Shown one piece after another: positions 1 through 8,020 of a stretch of DNA of 64,000 nt (positions within the stretch are counted from its first letter, which is position 1; every line of letters begins with the position of its first letter). Origin of the DNA: Tenacibaculum sp. 190524A02b (GTDB lineage Bacteria; Bacteroidota; Bacteroidia; Flavobacteriales; Flavobacteriaceae). The DNA lies in assembly GCF_964036645.1 (NCBI RefSeq), contig NZ_OZ038525.1:4964001-5028000 (forward strand), given 5' to 3'. The position numbers and the translations under genes were made by a program. The notes beneath the pieces were generated by a model that worked only from the letters and a program-made list of their open reading frames with translations, had not been told where the DNA came from and did no database searches.

Positions 1-856
1 TTTGAGTAATAGCTAACTTTTTTTCAAATTGAGCAACTGACCAGATTTTATGTTGATTGTTAAGTGAATCTTTCCATTTTTCAAATTCTTTTCTATATTT
101 AAGTGCTTTAGCAAAATTTTTTCTATTTTCTTCTACTACAGCCATATTTAGAGAAGCTTTTCGCTTTATTTTATAGTCTGTAACTTTTTTAGAAAGTTGG
201 TAAGCTTTTTCAAAATAAGGAATAGCTATGTTGTCTTTATATTGTTCATAATACACATTTGCTAAATCCATATAAGAACCTATTAAACGTAAAGTGTCTT
301 TAGCTTGTTCTTGAAGTAAAATTGCTTTTGATAAATATTTTTCAGATTCCTTGAAGTTTGATAAATGGAAATAACTAATGCCTAAATCATGTATTACAGA
401 ACTCTTGTTGTAATCAGTGACAGAATCAGGTAAGTTATTTAATTTTTCAAAGAAGAAAATGGCTTTTTGGTATTTACGTTCTTCTAAAGCAATACCACCA
501 AGGTTTCTAGTGATTTTATAATAAAAGGGAAATGAAGGAGGTATCTTATTATATTCCTTTAAGGTTTCTTTGTAAAGTTTTTTTTTCATAAAGCTATAAC
601 CACGCATATAATGAGTATAGTTAGTAGCATCTTTATGAATGTTTTTAATTAAAAACTTAGCAGAATAAATAAGTACTGAATCCCATTCTTTTTTTAAAAA
701 AGAATGGGTTGTTTTTGTAAAGTCTTTATCTGTTATTTTTAGCTGATTTACTTTCTTAGAAAAGGAGAAAAAATATTTATCTTCTTTTTTTTGTGAAAAA
801 ACTAATGTATAACAGCATAAGAACGTTAAAAGTAAAAACGTTTTATAACTAGTCAT
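1..856 (-). CDS. TPR-repeat sensor protein, N-terminal part (cut by window edge)
   Basis: An open frame runs from an ATG at 856 through the left window edge (285 codons seen). It opens with a signal peptide (MTSYKTFLLLTFLCCYTLVFSQ) broken here only by the edge of the hydrophobic core, followed by several tetratricopeptide repeats, visible as alternating helices with A/G/Y at TPR positions (for example GGIALEERKYQKAIFFFEKL and DLANVYYEQYKDNIAIPYFE). The last visible segment (SVAQFEKKLAITQ) resembles the linker that precedes the membrane helix in Bacteroidetes TPR-type histidine kinases or LuxR-type regulators, so a sensor role is inferred. The downstream effector domain is outside the window. 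It lies 17 bases after the next gene and is probably co-transcribed with it. Confidence 0.7.
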   Translation of the reverse strand, partial: MTSYKTFLLLTFLCCYTLVFSQKKEDKYFFSFSKKVNQLKITDKDFTKTTHSFLKKEWDSVLIYSAKFLIKNIHKDATNYTHYMRGYSFMKKKLYKETLKEYNKIPPSFPFYYKITRNLGGIALEERKYQKAIFFFEKLNNLPDSVTDYNKSSVIHDLGISYFHLSNFKESEKYLSKAILLQEQAKDTLRLIGSYMDLANVYYEQYKDNIAIPYFEKAYQLSKKVTDYKIKRKASLNMAVVEENRKNFAKALKYRKEFEKWKDSLNNQHKIWSVAQFEKKLAITQ

Positions 857-873
857 TAAAATAGTATCTATGT

Positions 874-1419
874 TTAATCAGTAGTTTGAACGCTAGTTTC
901 TGTACCTCTAGACGTTTCAGGATCAATATTCCATATAAAAGTTTCTACGACTTTAATATCCTTTAAACTAACAGGCTTGGGTTTACCCTTAGGGAAATTG
1001 TTAGTACTATTGGTTTCAAAATTTACAGTATAGGCTCTGTATTTATTGGAGCTTTTTGTTAAAGAATTTAGTTGAGCTTCATCACAATAAATAAAAAACT
1101 GTAGTTTACATTCACCTAAGCTACTAATACAAAAAAGCTGATTTACTTTAATGTTATTTAAATCGTCTTCAGAATCAACAAAAAACAGAACATTTACTTT
1201 GATTACCCCATTTTCATCATCTATTGGCTCATATACTGCTTCTACTAGAGAAGGTAAAGGTTGCGTAAAGTTACTATGGTAGTTAATATTTCCAGAAGGA
1301 AAAACATTTATATATTCTCTACCATCATTAATTAATAGTTCACCAGGAGGGAAGATAATTTCTTTCTCAGAAATGTTAGTGATGCAAGTTGTTTTTGTTT
1401 GAATTTCAGTGTGTTTCAT
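874..1419 (-). CDS. hypothetical protein, 181 aa
   Basis: I do not recognise this family. The protein has no signal peptide or membrane segment, is acidic, and looks mostly beta-stranded (alternating segments such as IKVNVLFFVDSED and KLQFFIYCDEAQ), ending in a threonine-rich tail. The start ATG is followed by MKHTEIQTKTTCITN and there is no good alternative. It stands 17 bases upstream of the TPR sensor gene on the same strand, so the two probably form an operon; it could be a cytoplasmic partner, but that is inference from position only. Confidence 0.6.
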   Translation of the reverse strand: MKHTEIQTKTTCITNISEKEIIFPPGELLINDGREYINVFPSGNINYHSNFTQPLPSLVEAVYEPIDDENGVIKVNVLFFVDSEDDLNNIKVNQLFCISSLGECKLQFFIYCDEAQLNSLTKSSNKYRAYTVNFETNSTNNFPKGKPKPVSLKDIKVVETFIWNIDPETSRGTETSVQTTD

Positions 1420-1840
1420 CTTTAGTTTAGTTAGTTAATCTTATTAAGATACATTAATTTTTTGACGTATAAAATAGTTGTATAGGGCAATTCAAAACTA
1501 TTTTAATGTAAAGAAGTGTAAAAAAATGTAAAAAAATGATTTTTTTTGGTAGGGTATATTAAAAGTTAATTGTTTTAACTGTGCGAATAGTATTTTTTTT
1601 GCTGTTTCCAAAATTAAAAATCTTATTAAAAAAGTGTTGTAAGATTACGATTAATTAGGTTTTTGATTAAAAAAAATGAAATATTATTTGTATAAGTGTT
1701 TTAAAAATACAATATTTGTAAATGTTTATTAGTCAATATTAAAGAATAACGCCTATAGAATATAATTACTTTTTATAAAAATAAATTTTACCCCTTAACC
1801 TAGAAGAGAGCTTATAGTTTTCTTCGTAAAAAGTAGTTAT
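1420..1840. other. 421-bp AT-rich divergent intergenic region
   Basis: This stretch separates a leftward operon from the rightward sigma-factor gene and must hold both promoters. It is very AT-rich with many homopolymer A and T runs. I see no ORF, no convincing hairpin and no clean TAnnTTTG box, so no promoter is called. Confidence 0.6.
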
Positions 1841-2425
1841 ATGAATACAAACGTTACCACTGATAGCGAATTAGTAAAGAATTACATTAACGGAAATGAG
1901 CTGGCTATAGAAATTTTAATCAAACGCCACCAACAAAGATTGTATAGCTTTATTTATAGCAAGATACAAAATAAAGATGCTACCGAAGATATTTTTCAAG
2001 ACACATTTATTAAAGTAATAAGAACTTTAAAGAAAGGTTCTTATAATGAAGAAGGTAAATTTTTACCTTGGGTTATGCGTATTGCACACAACTTAATTAT
2101 TGATTATTTTAGAAAAGGTAATAGAATGCCTAAATTCAATAATTCAGATGAGTTTGATATTTTTTCAGTAATAAGTGACGGTTCTTTAAATGTTGAAAAT
2201 AAGATGATTAAAGAGCAAATCTTAGAAGATGTGAAAATATTAATAGACGAATTACCTGAAGAACAAAGAGAAGTGTTAGTAATGCGTATATATAATGATA
2301 TGAGTTTTAACGAAATATCAGAAAATACAGGAGTAAGTATTAATACTGCTTTAGGAAGAATGCGCTATGCTTTAATCAATTTAAGAAAGATTGTAGAAAA
2401 AAATAATATTATTTTAGTTAATTAG
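1841..2425 (+). CDS. ECF-type sigma-70 family RNA polymerase sigma factor
   Basis: The 194-residue protein has the two domains of an extracytoplasmic-function sigma factor. Region 2 spans about residues 20-95, with the polymerase-binding and -10-recognition helix around DATEDIFQDTFIKVIRTL and the WVMRIAHNLIIDYFRK segment. Region 4 spans about 125-185, with the helix-turn-helix in MSFNEISENTGVSINTALGR. The length fits the family. No anti-sigma factor gene is adjacent; instead a 47-residue gene follows 58 bases later and a terminator closes the unit. Such sigma/micro-gene pairs are seen in flavobacteria, from memory, so this may be a housekeeping-type ECF with cytoplasmic control. Confidence 0.9.
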   Translation: MNTNVTTDSELVKNYINGNELAIEILIKRHQQRLYSFIYSKIQNKDATEDIFQDTFIKVIRTLKKGSYNEEGKFLPWVMRIAHNLIIDYFRKGNRMPKFNNSDEFDIFSVISDGSLNVENKMIKEQILEDVKILIDELPEEQREVLVMRIYNDMSFNEISENTGVSINTALGRMRYALINLRKIVEKNNIILVN

Positions 2426-2483
2426 TATAATAAACCGAGAAAAGTTGCGTTTAATACTTGGAAACAAGCATAAAAAATATTAT

Positions 2484-2627
2484 ATGACGCACATTTACTC
2501 AGACAAGTCTTATGACTCTAAAATGAATCCTAAAAAAGAAACAATTCAGTTTTTAATTGACTTCTCAAAATCATTAAATATAGTTAGAACTAAATCAAAC
2601 TATCTCATTGAATTGAATTTGAATTAA
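2484..2627 (+). CDS. small conserved protein downstream of sigma factor, 47 aa
   Basis: The start chosen is the ATG at 2484 (MTHIYSDKSYDSKMNPKKET); an upstream in-frame start at 2445 would add 13 residues with no similarity to the rest. The C-terminal half (ETIQFLIDFSKSLNIVRTK, then a LIELNLN end) looks like one amphipathic helix and a short tail. I recall similar tiny proteins after ECF sigma genes in Flavobacteriaceae, but I cannot name the family. It is followed directly by an intrinsic terminator, so it belongs to the sigma-factor transcript. Confidence 0.6.
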   Translation: MTHIYSDKSYDSKMNPKKETIQFLIDFSKSLNIVRTKSNYLIELNLN

Positions 2628-2633
2628 GAGTGG

Positions 2634-2669
2634 AAAAAGTCTCAAATATAGTATTTGAGACTTTTTTTA
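2634..2669 (+). terminator. intrinsic terminator of the sigma-factor unit
   Basis: A perfect 15-bp stem (AAAAAGTCTCAAATA paired with its reverse complement at 2652-2666) with a 3-base loop (TAG), running into T residues. It closes the sigma factor and small-gene transcript. Confidence 0.85.
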
Positions 2670-2731
2670 ATTTTAGTACCTTCCGTATTAAAAATAACAA
2701 ACTAGTATACTAACCAAAATTAAATATAGTT

Positions 2732-2899
2732 ATGTTAACAAACATTTTAAAAAACAAAGAAATTCAAGTTTTGAAAAAGCAAGAATTAAAAGAAATTAAT
2801 GGGAATGGAGGTGTAGATTGGTGGACTTTTTGCAGATATCCTAGTAATAGCATGCATCCTTGTTGTGGTACTAATCCTTCAGCGTTAATGTGTGGTTAA
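2732..2899 (+). CDS. double-glycine-type leader peptide with Cys-rich core, 55 aa
   Basis: A 55-codon gene with its own terminator right after the stop. The N-terminal half is a charged helix (KNKEIQVLKKQELKEING) ending in N-G-N-G-G, which matches the double-glycine leaders of secreted bacteriocin-like or RiPP precursors in Bacteroidetes. The core after the GG is Trp- and Cys-containing (VDWW, then cysteines at 34, 44, 45 and 54). A second gene at 62730 shares the leader pattern LKKxELKxIxGNG and also has four core cysteines. No C39-peptidase ABC exporter or modification enzyme is nearby, so processing must be by machinery outside the window. Bacteriocin, signalling peptide or structural peptide are all possible. 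Confidence 0.7.
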   Translation: MLTNILKNKEIQVLKKQELKEINGNGGVDWWTFCRYPSNSMHPCCGTNPSALMCG

Positions 2900-2930
2900 A
2901 GGTAGTTAGCAAAAGTATTGTAAAAACATT

Positions 2931-2964
2931 AAAAAGCGAGATTATATTTGATAATCTCGCTTTT
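2931..2964 (+). terminator. intrinsic terminator after the Cys-rich peptide gene
   Basis: A perfect 14-bp stem (AAAAGCGAGATTAT and its reverse complement at 2951-2964) around a 5-base ATTTG loop, with A residues before and T residues within the 3' arm. It can stop transcription from both sides, since the metalloprotease gene converges from the right. Confidence 0.85.
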
Positions 2965-3006
2965 CTCTGCCCCGTAAAGTCAATCTGTACTTATCTAAGG
3001 TTATTT

Positions 3007-3882
3007 TTAATAAAGGTATTCCAAGGCTATTTTGTCAAAACGACTCAACTCTCCTTGTACACTAGAAGGGAAGCAAGAATTCATAATTGAAGAAGGGTCA
3101 TTACTAGCCCCAGCTGTTCCAGGAATATAAACTGCTCCAATAGAACCTGGTGATTCACCACTTTGTCCACAAGATTGTCTAGTATCCCAGTCCGTATGAC
3201 GTAATCCAAGTGTATGGCCAATTTCATGGGTCATAAGGCCTTCTATAATTTGCGCATCTCCAGATCTGTTTGCTCCAGTATTTATGCGTACTCTAAGTCC
3301 AGGTAAACCATTACTCGAAGGAAATTCTGCTCTACCTCTTACGCTGTCTTCAGGTAACTCTCTGCCAGCATCATAATATACTACAATATCGTCTCCATCA
3401 AAGTTAGTTGTAAAAACTAAATTCATTTGGATAGACATGTTTAAAGCATTGAAATTGTTAACAGCATAACGTAAACCAGTTCTTGCAGTATTACTTAAAG
3501 CAAATTGTCCGCCGGTATAACCAACAACAGTGATGGTTCTAGGTGTACTAACTAGGTTAAAAGTTCTGTATTGCTTTTTAGAATTTGCATTACTTTTTCC
3601 TAGAGATTGTGTTCCTAAGCGCATTAACTCATCATGAGAAATAACAACGTCACCCTCAACTTCATAGGCATGCTCAATATTTCCTTCAAGAGTTTCATAG
3701 GTGACTTTTTTAATGTAATTGGTATTTAAGTTAACTTCTTTTAGTTTGTTCATTACCTCTTGTGGAATTTCTTGATTCTGGGGCTCAGGTAAGTTAACTA
3801 CTTCGGGGTTGTTATTACATGATTGTGTAAAAATTCCGAATACGACAATAAGACCAATAAATTTAAATTGATTGATTTTCAT
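3007..3882 (-). CDS. M57-like HEIGH-type zinc metalloprotease, lipoprotein
   Basis: The 291-residue protein carries a lipoprotein signal (hydrophobic stretch ending in FTQSC, lipidated Cys22). The catalytic site is the extended zinc motif HEIGHTLGLRH at 219-229 (ligands His219, His223, His229, base Glu220), and SIMNS around 265-269 supplies a Met-turn, as in metzincins. This fits the dual-action HEIGH metallopeptidases (family M57) common in Bacteroidetes. It is predicted to sit in the outer membrane or periplasm and degrade proteins. The gene stands alone, convergent with the Cys-rich peptide gene; a role in processing that peptide is possible but unsupported. Confidence 0.85.
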   Translation of the reverse strand: MKINQFKFIGLIVVFGIFTQSCNNNPEVVNLPEPQNQEIPQEVMNKLKEVNLNTNYIKKVTYETLEGNIEHAYEVEGDVVISHDELMRLGTQSLGKSNANSKKQYRTFNLVSTPRTITVVGYTGGQFALSNTARTGLRYAVNNFNALNMSIQMNLVFTTNFDGDDIVVYYDAGRELPEDSVRGRAEFPSSNGLPGLRVRINTGANRSGDAQIIEGLMTHEIGHTLGLRHTDWDTRQSCGQSGESPGSIGAVYIPGTAGASNDPSSIMNSCFPSSVQGELSRFDKIALEYLY

Positions 3883-4010
3883 AAGTAGAAGGGTTTAAAA
3901 ATTGTTAATAATTTGTTATGCCAATTTAAATAAAAAAAGTAAACCCTTCTAGTTTAGTAGGCTAATTGCTAATTATTTTTTTAGTAATGCGCAACTTTTG
4001 GTTTTTATTT

Positions 4011-4646
4011 TTAATCTAAAACAGATTTTCTACCTATAGTTTTTGTAATTATGTCATTTTCAATATTCCATCCACGTGCGGGAGAATATTCTCTACCATA
4101 ATAAATAATTTGTAAGTGTAGTTTGTTCCATAATTCTTTAGGGAATAAACGTTTTGCATCTTTTTCTGTTTGAGCTACATTTTTACCTGTAGTTAAATTC
4201 CAGCGGTACATCAAACGGTGAATATGTGTGTCTACAGGAAAAGCAGGAATATTAAAAGCTTGTGCCATTACTACACTAGCCGTTTTATGACCAACAGCAG
4301 GTAATTCTTCAAGAGCATCAAAATCGGCAGGTACTTCACCATTATGTTTTTCAATTAATATTTGAGATAATCCGTGTATCCCTTTAGACTTCATGGGAGA
4401 TAACCCAACGGGTTTAATAATTTCCCTAATTTCTTCTACAGTTAATTTAACCATGTCATACGGATTGTCTGCTTTTTCAAATAATAATGGTGTAATGGTG
4501 TTTACTCTTGCATCTGTGCTTTGAGCAGAAAGAAGCACAGCTATTAATAAAGTATAAGGATCTTTATGATCTAAAGGAATTGGTGTTTCAGGATATAGTT
4601 TTTCTAATGTATCTATTACAAACTGTACTTTTTCGGCTTTAGTCAT
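4011..4646 (-). CDS. nth: endonuclease III-like DNA glycosylase/AP lyase without Fe-S cluster
   Basis: The protein (211 residues) matches endonuclease III over its whole length: LLSAQSTDARVNTITPLLF near residues 38-56, the helix-hairpin-helix LEELPAVGHKTASVV with catalytic Lys121, and VDTHIHRLMYRW with catalytic Asp139. It would excise oxidised pyrimidines and cut at abasic sites. The C-terminus, where E. coli Nth carries four cysteines for a 4Fe-4S cluster, reads YYGREYSPARGWN instead, and the whole protein has no cysteine. I believe this loss is shared by other flavobacterial homologues. The gene is divergent from bcp. Confidence 0.92.
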   Translation of the reverse strand: MTKAEKVQFVIDTLEKLYPETPIPLDHKDPYTLLIAVLLSAQSTDARVNTITPLLFEKADNPYDMVKLTVEEIREIIKPVGLSPMKSKGIHGLSQILIEKHNGEVPADFDALEELPAVGHKTASVVMAQAFNIPAFPVDTHIHRLMYRWNLTTGKNVAQTEKDAKRLFPKELWNKLHLQIIYYGREYSPARGWNIENDIITKTIGRKSVLD

Positions 4647-4694
4647 GGTATAGGTATCAAGTATTTTGGAATGCTAATTTACAAACTTCCTTAA

Positions 4695-4731
4695 TTGTAC
4701 TTTATATATTAGGTAGTAATTTGTAAATTTG
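4695..4731 (+). promoter_or_regulatory. putative promoter of bcp
   Basis: TTG at 4695-4697 and two overlapping -7-type boxes, TAATTTG (4717-4723) and TAAATTTG (4724-4731), fit the Bacteroidetes TTG/TAnnTTTG promoter. Transcription would begin near 4736, before the ATG at 4759. The -33 spacing fits only the first box. Confidence 0.4.
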
Positions 4732-4758
4732 ATTAAACAAACTATTCAAATAAAAAAT

Positions 4759-5208
4759 ATGACAACATTAAAAAAAGGAGATAAAGCGCCAGATTTTAAC
4801 TGTAAAGATGAAAACGGAACAGAAAGAAAATTATCAGATTATGTAGGTAAAAAATTAGTATTGTTTTTTTATCCTAAGGCAAGTACGCCTGGTTGTACAG
4901 CAGAAGCTTGTAATTTAAGAGATAATTATCAAGAGTTTTTGGCTAAAGGGTATGCTATTTTAGGAGTAAGTGCAGATAGTGCAAAACGTCAACAAAATTG
5001 GATAAATAAACATGAATTGCCTTTCCCTCTTTTAGCGGATGAAGAAAAAGAAGTGATTAATGCCTATGGTGTTTGGGGACCTAAGAAATTTATGGGACGT
5101 GAATACGACGGAATTCATAGAACTACTTTTATAATAGATGCTGAAGGGATTATTGAAGAAGTAATTTTAAAGGTAAAAACGAAAGAACACGCAGCTCAAA
5201 TACTATAG
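4759..5208 (+). CDS. bcp: thioredoxin-dependent peroxiredoxin (BCP type)
   Basis: The 149-residue protein is a Prx of the BCP/PrxQ subfamily: GDKAPDF near the start, then the active site STPGCTAEACNLRDNY with peroxidatic Cys46 and resolving Cys51 four residues apart, as in E. coli BCP. It reduces peroxides using thioredoxin in the cytoplasm. The ATG at 4759 is preferred to an in-frame TTG at 4729, because the TTG lies inside the likely promoter box and would add ten residues absent from the family. The gene ends one base before the convergent response-regulator gene, leaving no spacer. Confidence 0.92.
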   Translation: MTTLKKGDKAPDFNCKDENGTERKLSDYVGKKLVLFFYPKASTPGCTAEACNLRDNYQEFLAKGYAILGVSADSAKRQQNWINKHELPFPLLADEEKEVINAYGVWGPKKFMGREYDGIHRTTFIIDAEGIIEEVILKVKTKEHAAQIL

Positions 5209-5829
5209 CTAAGGTAAAATTAAACCATTTTTAATGCCATATTTTATAAGTTCTGTGGTATTATTTGTGTCAGTAATTTCAAACAACTCACGTTTGTGAG
5301 ATTTTAAAGCACTTTCTGAAATGTGAAGAATTTTAGAAAGTGCTTTTTCATTTTTATCAGAATGTTTATACAAAGCTCTTAAAATTTCAATCTTTCGTTT
5401 TGTATAGGTAGTGTTGTTAATACTTATTTTCGCTTTAGTATTGTTCGTTTTAATACTACCGTTTTTAAGTGTATTTATAATAGTGTTTTTAAAACTACTT
5501 AAATCAGAGTCTTTTCCTACAAAAGCATCTATACCTTTTTCTAAAGCTTCTTGTTTGGTTAAATTGTTATTTAATGTAGTAAGTAAAATAATTTTAAAAT
5601 TATTTTCTACAGGTCTAATTTCGTTTATAAATTCAAGTGAACTTATACCATTGAAATTAACGTCAAGAATTAATATATCAAAAATACAATGATTGGTATA
5701 GTTTATTAAATCGTTTAAATGGTTAAAAGTTGCTTTCACCAAAAAATCATTATGTTGTTGAATACTATCTTTTAAGGCGTCACAAAAAAAACGATTGTCG
5801 TCAGCGATAACAATATTAATTTTCTTCAT
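5209..5829 (-). CDS. LuxR/NarL-family response regulator
   Basis: Receiver domain at residues 1-120 with the acidic pair Asp10-Asp11, phosphoacceptor Asp56 in DILILDVNFNG, and the conserved Lys in VGKDSDLS. A C-terminal winged/LuxR-like helix-turn-helix follows (KALSKILHISESALKSHKRE), about residues 145-200. The start codon lies 14 bases inside the end of the upstream sensor-kinase gene, so the two are translationally coupled. It is expected to be the DNA-binding partner of that kinase. Confidence 0.88.
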   Translation of the reverse strand: MKKINIVIADDNRFFCDALKDSIQQHNDFLVKATFNHLNDLINYTNHCIFDILILDVNFNGISSLEFINEIRPVENNFKIILLTTLNNNLTKQEALEKGIDAFVGKDSDLSSFKNTIINTLKNGSIKTNNTKAKISINNTTYTKRKIEILRALYKHSDKNEKALSKILHISESALKSHKRELFEITDTNNTTELIKYGIKNGLILP

Positions 5830-7633
5830 TCTCAGGAACTTTAATAGTAACTAAGGTACCTAAATTTTTATTGGATTGTATGCTAAATTTACCTTTCATT
5901 TTAGTTACTCTTTCTTGAATAGATTGTAAGCCGAATGATTTATAATGTTTAGACGTATTGAAACCTAACCCATTATCATTAACTTCTAATAGAATAGTAT
6001 TGGAGGTGGTTTTAGACATCACAATTTTAATTTTATTTGCATTTGAATGTTTAATAGCATTGGTAACTAATTCAGAAATTATTCTATATAAATGAATACA
6101 TTTTTCTTTAGATAACTGAGTGTTTTCTAAAGAGATATTATAGGAAATAATATTATTCGTTATATTATTTATTTTATAAATAAATTCGGTTAAGGTCTCA
6201 ATAAAGTTATTAGCGTTAATTTTAGGAGCGTATAAATTATTTAAAAGGTATCTATAGTCATTATCAAAAGCATTTAAAATTTCTTCAATTTTTTTAGGAG
6301 TATCTTTATCTTTATTTAGTAATCTAAGTTTTAAAGCTTCTAAGTATCCACCAAAGCTATCATGAACATTTTTTAGTAATTTATTTCTTTCTTGTTCTTG
6401 TATTTCTATTGTTTTATTTTGAAGACTATATTTTAACTCATCACTTATCTTTTTTAATTGTGTGTATTTTTTTTGAGATTGTATAACTGCATTAAAAATA
6501 AAGCGAGTAAAACATAAAATTTCAATAACTAAAGCAATGTAAAAAATATTAGCAGTACCATAAATCCACCAATTACTATCCGTATTTAAAGGATTAATAC
6601 TTTGAGAAATGATAATACTTACAATAGGTGCAGCAAAAGCAAAAACAAGGTAATTAGGGATTCTCTTTTTTCGAGCTAAATAAATATGATTGACAAACCA
6701 AATAAATATAATAATCTTTAATAAAACCCATACATACAAGTATAAACTTACCATTCCTCCTCCAAGATATTTATATAAATAAAGTAGCATTAATGGGATA
6801 GTAAGTATAGTACCCCATTTAAAAATGTTTTTAGAAATAGTTTCATCCTTTGAAAAAGTATAAAACCTTAAATAGAAGAATCCCATGCAAAATACAGCAA
6901 AAGTTTGAGTAAAACTTCTAATGTTTTTGGTTATAAAAGGATAGTCAGACCATATGAATTGAATACCTAGACCTTTACCAGCTAAAAATTCAATAACCAT
7001 ACAAAAAATATAAACAGCGTAAAAGAGAACACTGTATTCCTTTTTTAAAATAGAAAAGAATAGGAGTATACAAATCATAGATATTAAAAAAGCGATGAAT
7101 AATCCAAATTGGATATATTCAGTTTGAGTTCGTTTGAGGAACTCATTTTTAGTTTCCAAATGCAGTTCTAGTCGTGTTCTACTACCTCCGTTTTTTAATT
7201 TAAGAATTACTTCGCTACTGTTTAATGAGTCAGAAGGGATTTCCCAAGTAGGGTGTCTGTAAAATAGATATTTGTAAGGAAACTTTTTATAATAGGAAGT
7301 TCTGTGTAATGGTATAATAGAATCGTTTTTACATAAATACAATTTTCCGTATGCTAAATAGGGGAAAGAAAAAGTTAAATATTGTTCTCCATTTGCTTTT
7401 TTTACAGGTATGTATAACCACCAATTCTTCTTCCCTAGTTTTCTATAAAGTTTTTTAAGTTTTGTTTTGGTGAAGTTAGAGTCTTTGAATTTATGATAGA
7501 CCTCTTCAATGCCCCATTTTTCTTTAGAAGAGATTACACAAATTTGATTATAAATAGTATTGGTTTTGTCTTCTTGAGCAAAAGAAAAGAGAAAACTAAA
7601 AAGTAAGGTGGTAGTTAATAGTTTGGTTTTCAT
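5816..7633 (-). CDS. 7TM-DISM-type sensor histidine kinase (NarL-partner class)
   Basis: The protein (605 residues) starts with a signal peptide (LLFSFLFSFAQ), then an extracellular domain at about 25-165 of the DISM type, seven hydrophobic helices at about 172-385, a coiled coil, and a HisKA_3 dimerisation domain with phosphorylated His424 in LLKNVHDSFGGYLEALKLR. The ATPase domain shows SELVTNAIKHSN (N box) and DNGLGFN (G1). The ligand is unknown; DISM domains are thought to bind carbohydrates or other small molecules. It overlaps its response regulator gene by 14 bases. Confidence 0.88.
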   Translation of the reverse strand: MKTKLLTTTLLFSFLFSFAQEDKTNTIYNQICVISSKEKWGIEEVYHKFKDSNFTKTKLKKLYRKLGKKNWWLYIPVKKANGEQYLTFSFPYLAYGKLYLCKNDSIIPLHRTSYYKKFPYKYLFYRHPTWEIPSDSLNSSEVILKLKNGGSRTRLELHLETKNEFLKRTQTEYIQFGLFIAFLISMICILLFFSILKKEYSVLFYAVYIFCMVIEFLAGKGLGIQFIWSDYPFITKNIRSFTQTFAVFCMGFFYLRFYTFSKDETISKNIFKWGTILTIPLMLLYLYKYLGGGMVSLYLYVWVLLKIIIFIWFVNHIYLARKKRIPNYLVFAFAAPIVSIIISQSINPLNTDSNWWIYGTANIFYIALVIEILCFTRFIFNAVIQSQKKYTQLKKISDELKYSLQNKTIEIQEQERNKLLKNVHDSFGGYLEALKLRLLNKDKDTPKKIEEILNAFDNDYRYLLNNLYAPKINANNFIETLTEFIYKINNITNNIISYNISLENTQLSKEKCIHLYRIISELVTNAIKHSNANKIKIVMSKTTSNTILLEVNDNGLGFNTSKHYKSFGLQSIQERVTKMKGKFSIQSNKNLGTLVTIKVPENEEN

Positions 7634-7720
7634 AAGCTTTTAAAAATACCATACTAAAGTATGATATTTTTATTGGAATCCTAAGGTAGTTTTGAAAAAG
7701 AGATAAAAAACCATAGGATT

Positions 7721-8014
7721 ATGAAAACAAACAAAATTTTAATTTGGAGTTTATACTTTATTTTTTCACTAAGTATAAGTAGTTGTGAAGAATTATTTGG
7801 AGAAGATGAAGAAATAGCAGAACAGTCTTCAGGGGCTAATTGTTCTTTGTCTAACTATAATGGACCAGATATGAGTACTCAGTTTGAAGTACAATGTAAA
7901 GCAGCATATACATATAAGTGTGCAGGAAATACCAATGCTTTAAAAAAGCAATGTGCTTATTATAAGCAACTACAACAAAGCTATAATTTACCAGATTGCC
8001 CTTATTGTAACTAA
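7721..8014 (+). CDS. small Cys-rich lipoprotein, 97 aa
   Basis: A lipoprotein signal (IWSLYFIFSLSISSC, lipidated Cys22) is followed by an acidic linker (EELFGEDEEIAEQ) and a compact region with six further cysteines, ending in CPYC. The cysteines are probably disulfide-bonded outside the cytoplasm. I do not recognise the family. The gene is six bases upstream of the amidohydrolase gene, so the two are probably co-transcribed. Confidence 0.65.
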   Translation: MKTNKILIWSLYFIFSLSISSCEELFGEDEEIAEQSSGANCSLSNYNGPDMSTQFEVQCKAAYTYKCAGNTNALKKQCAYYKQLQQSYNLPDCPYCN

Positions 8015-8020
8015 AATAGA

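Noticed and set aside
2890..3090. 66-codon plus-strand frame after the Cys-rich peptide gene
   Set aside because: It crosses a strong terminator and runs antisense to the end of the metalloprotease gene; composition is not gene-like.
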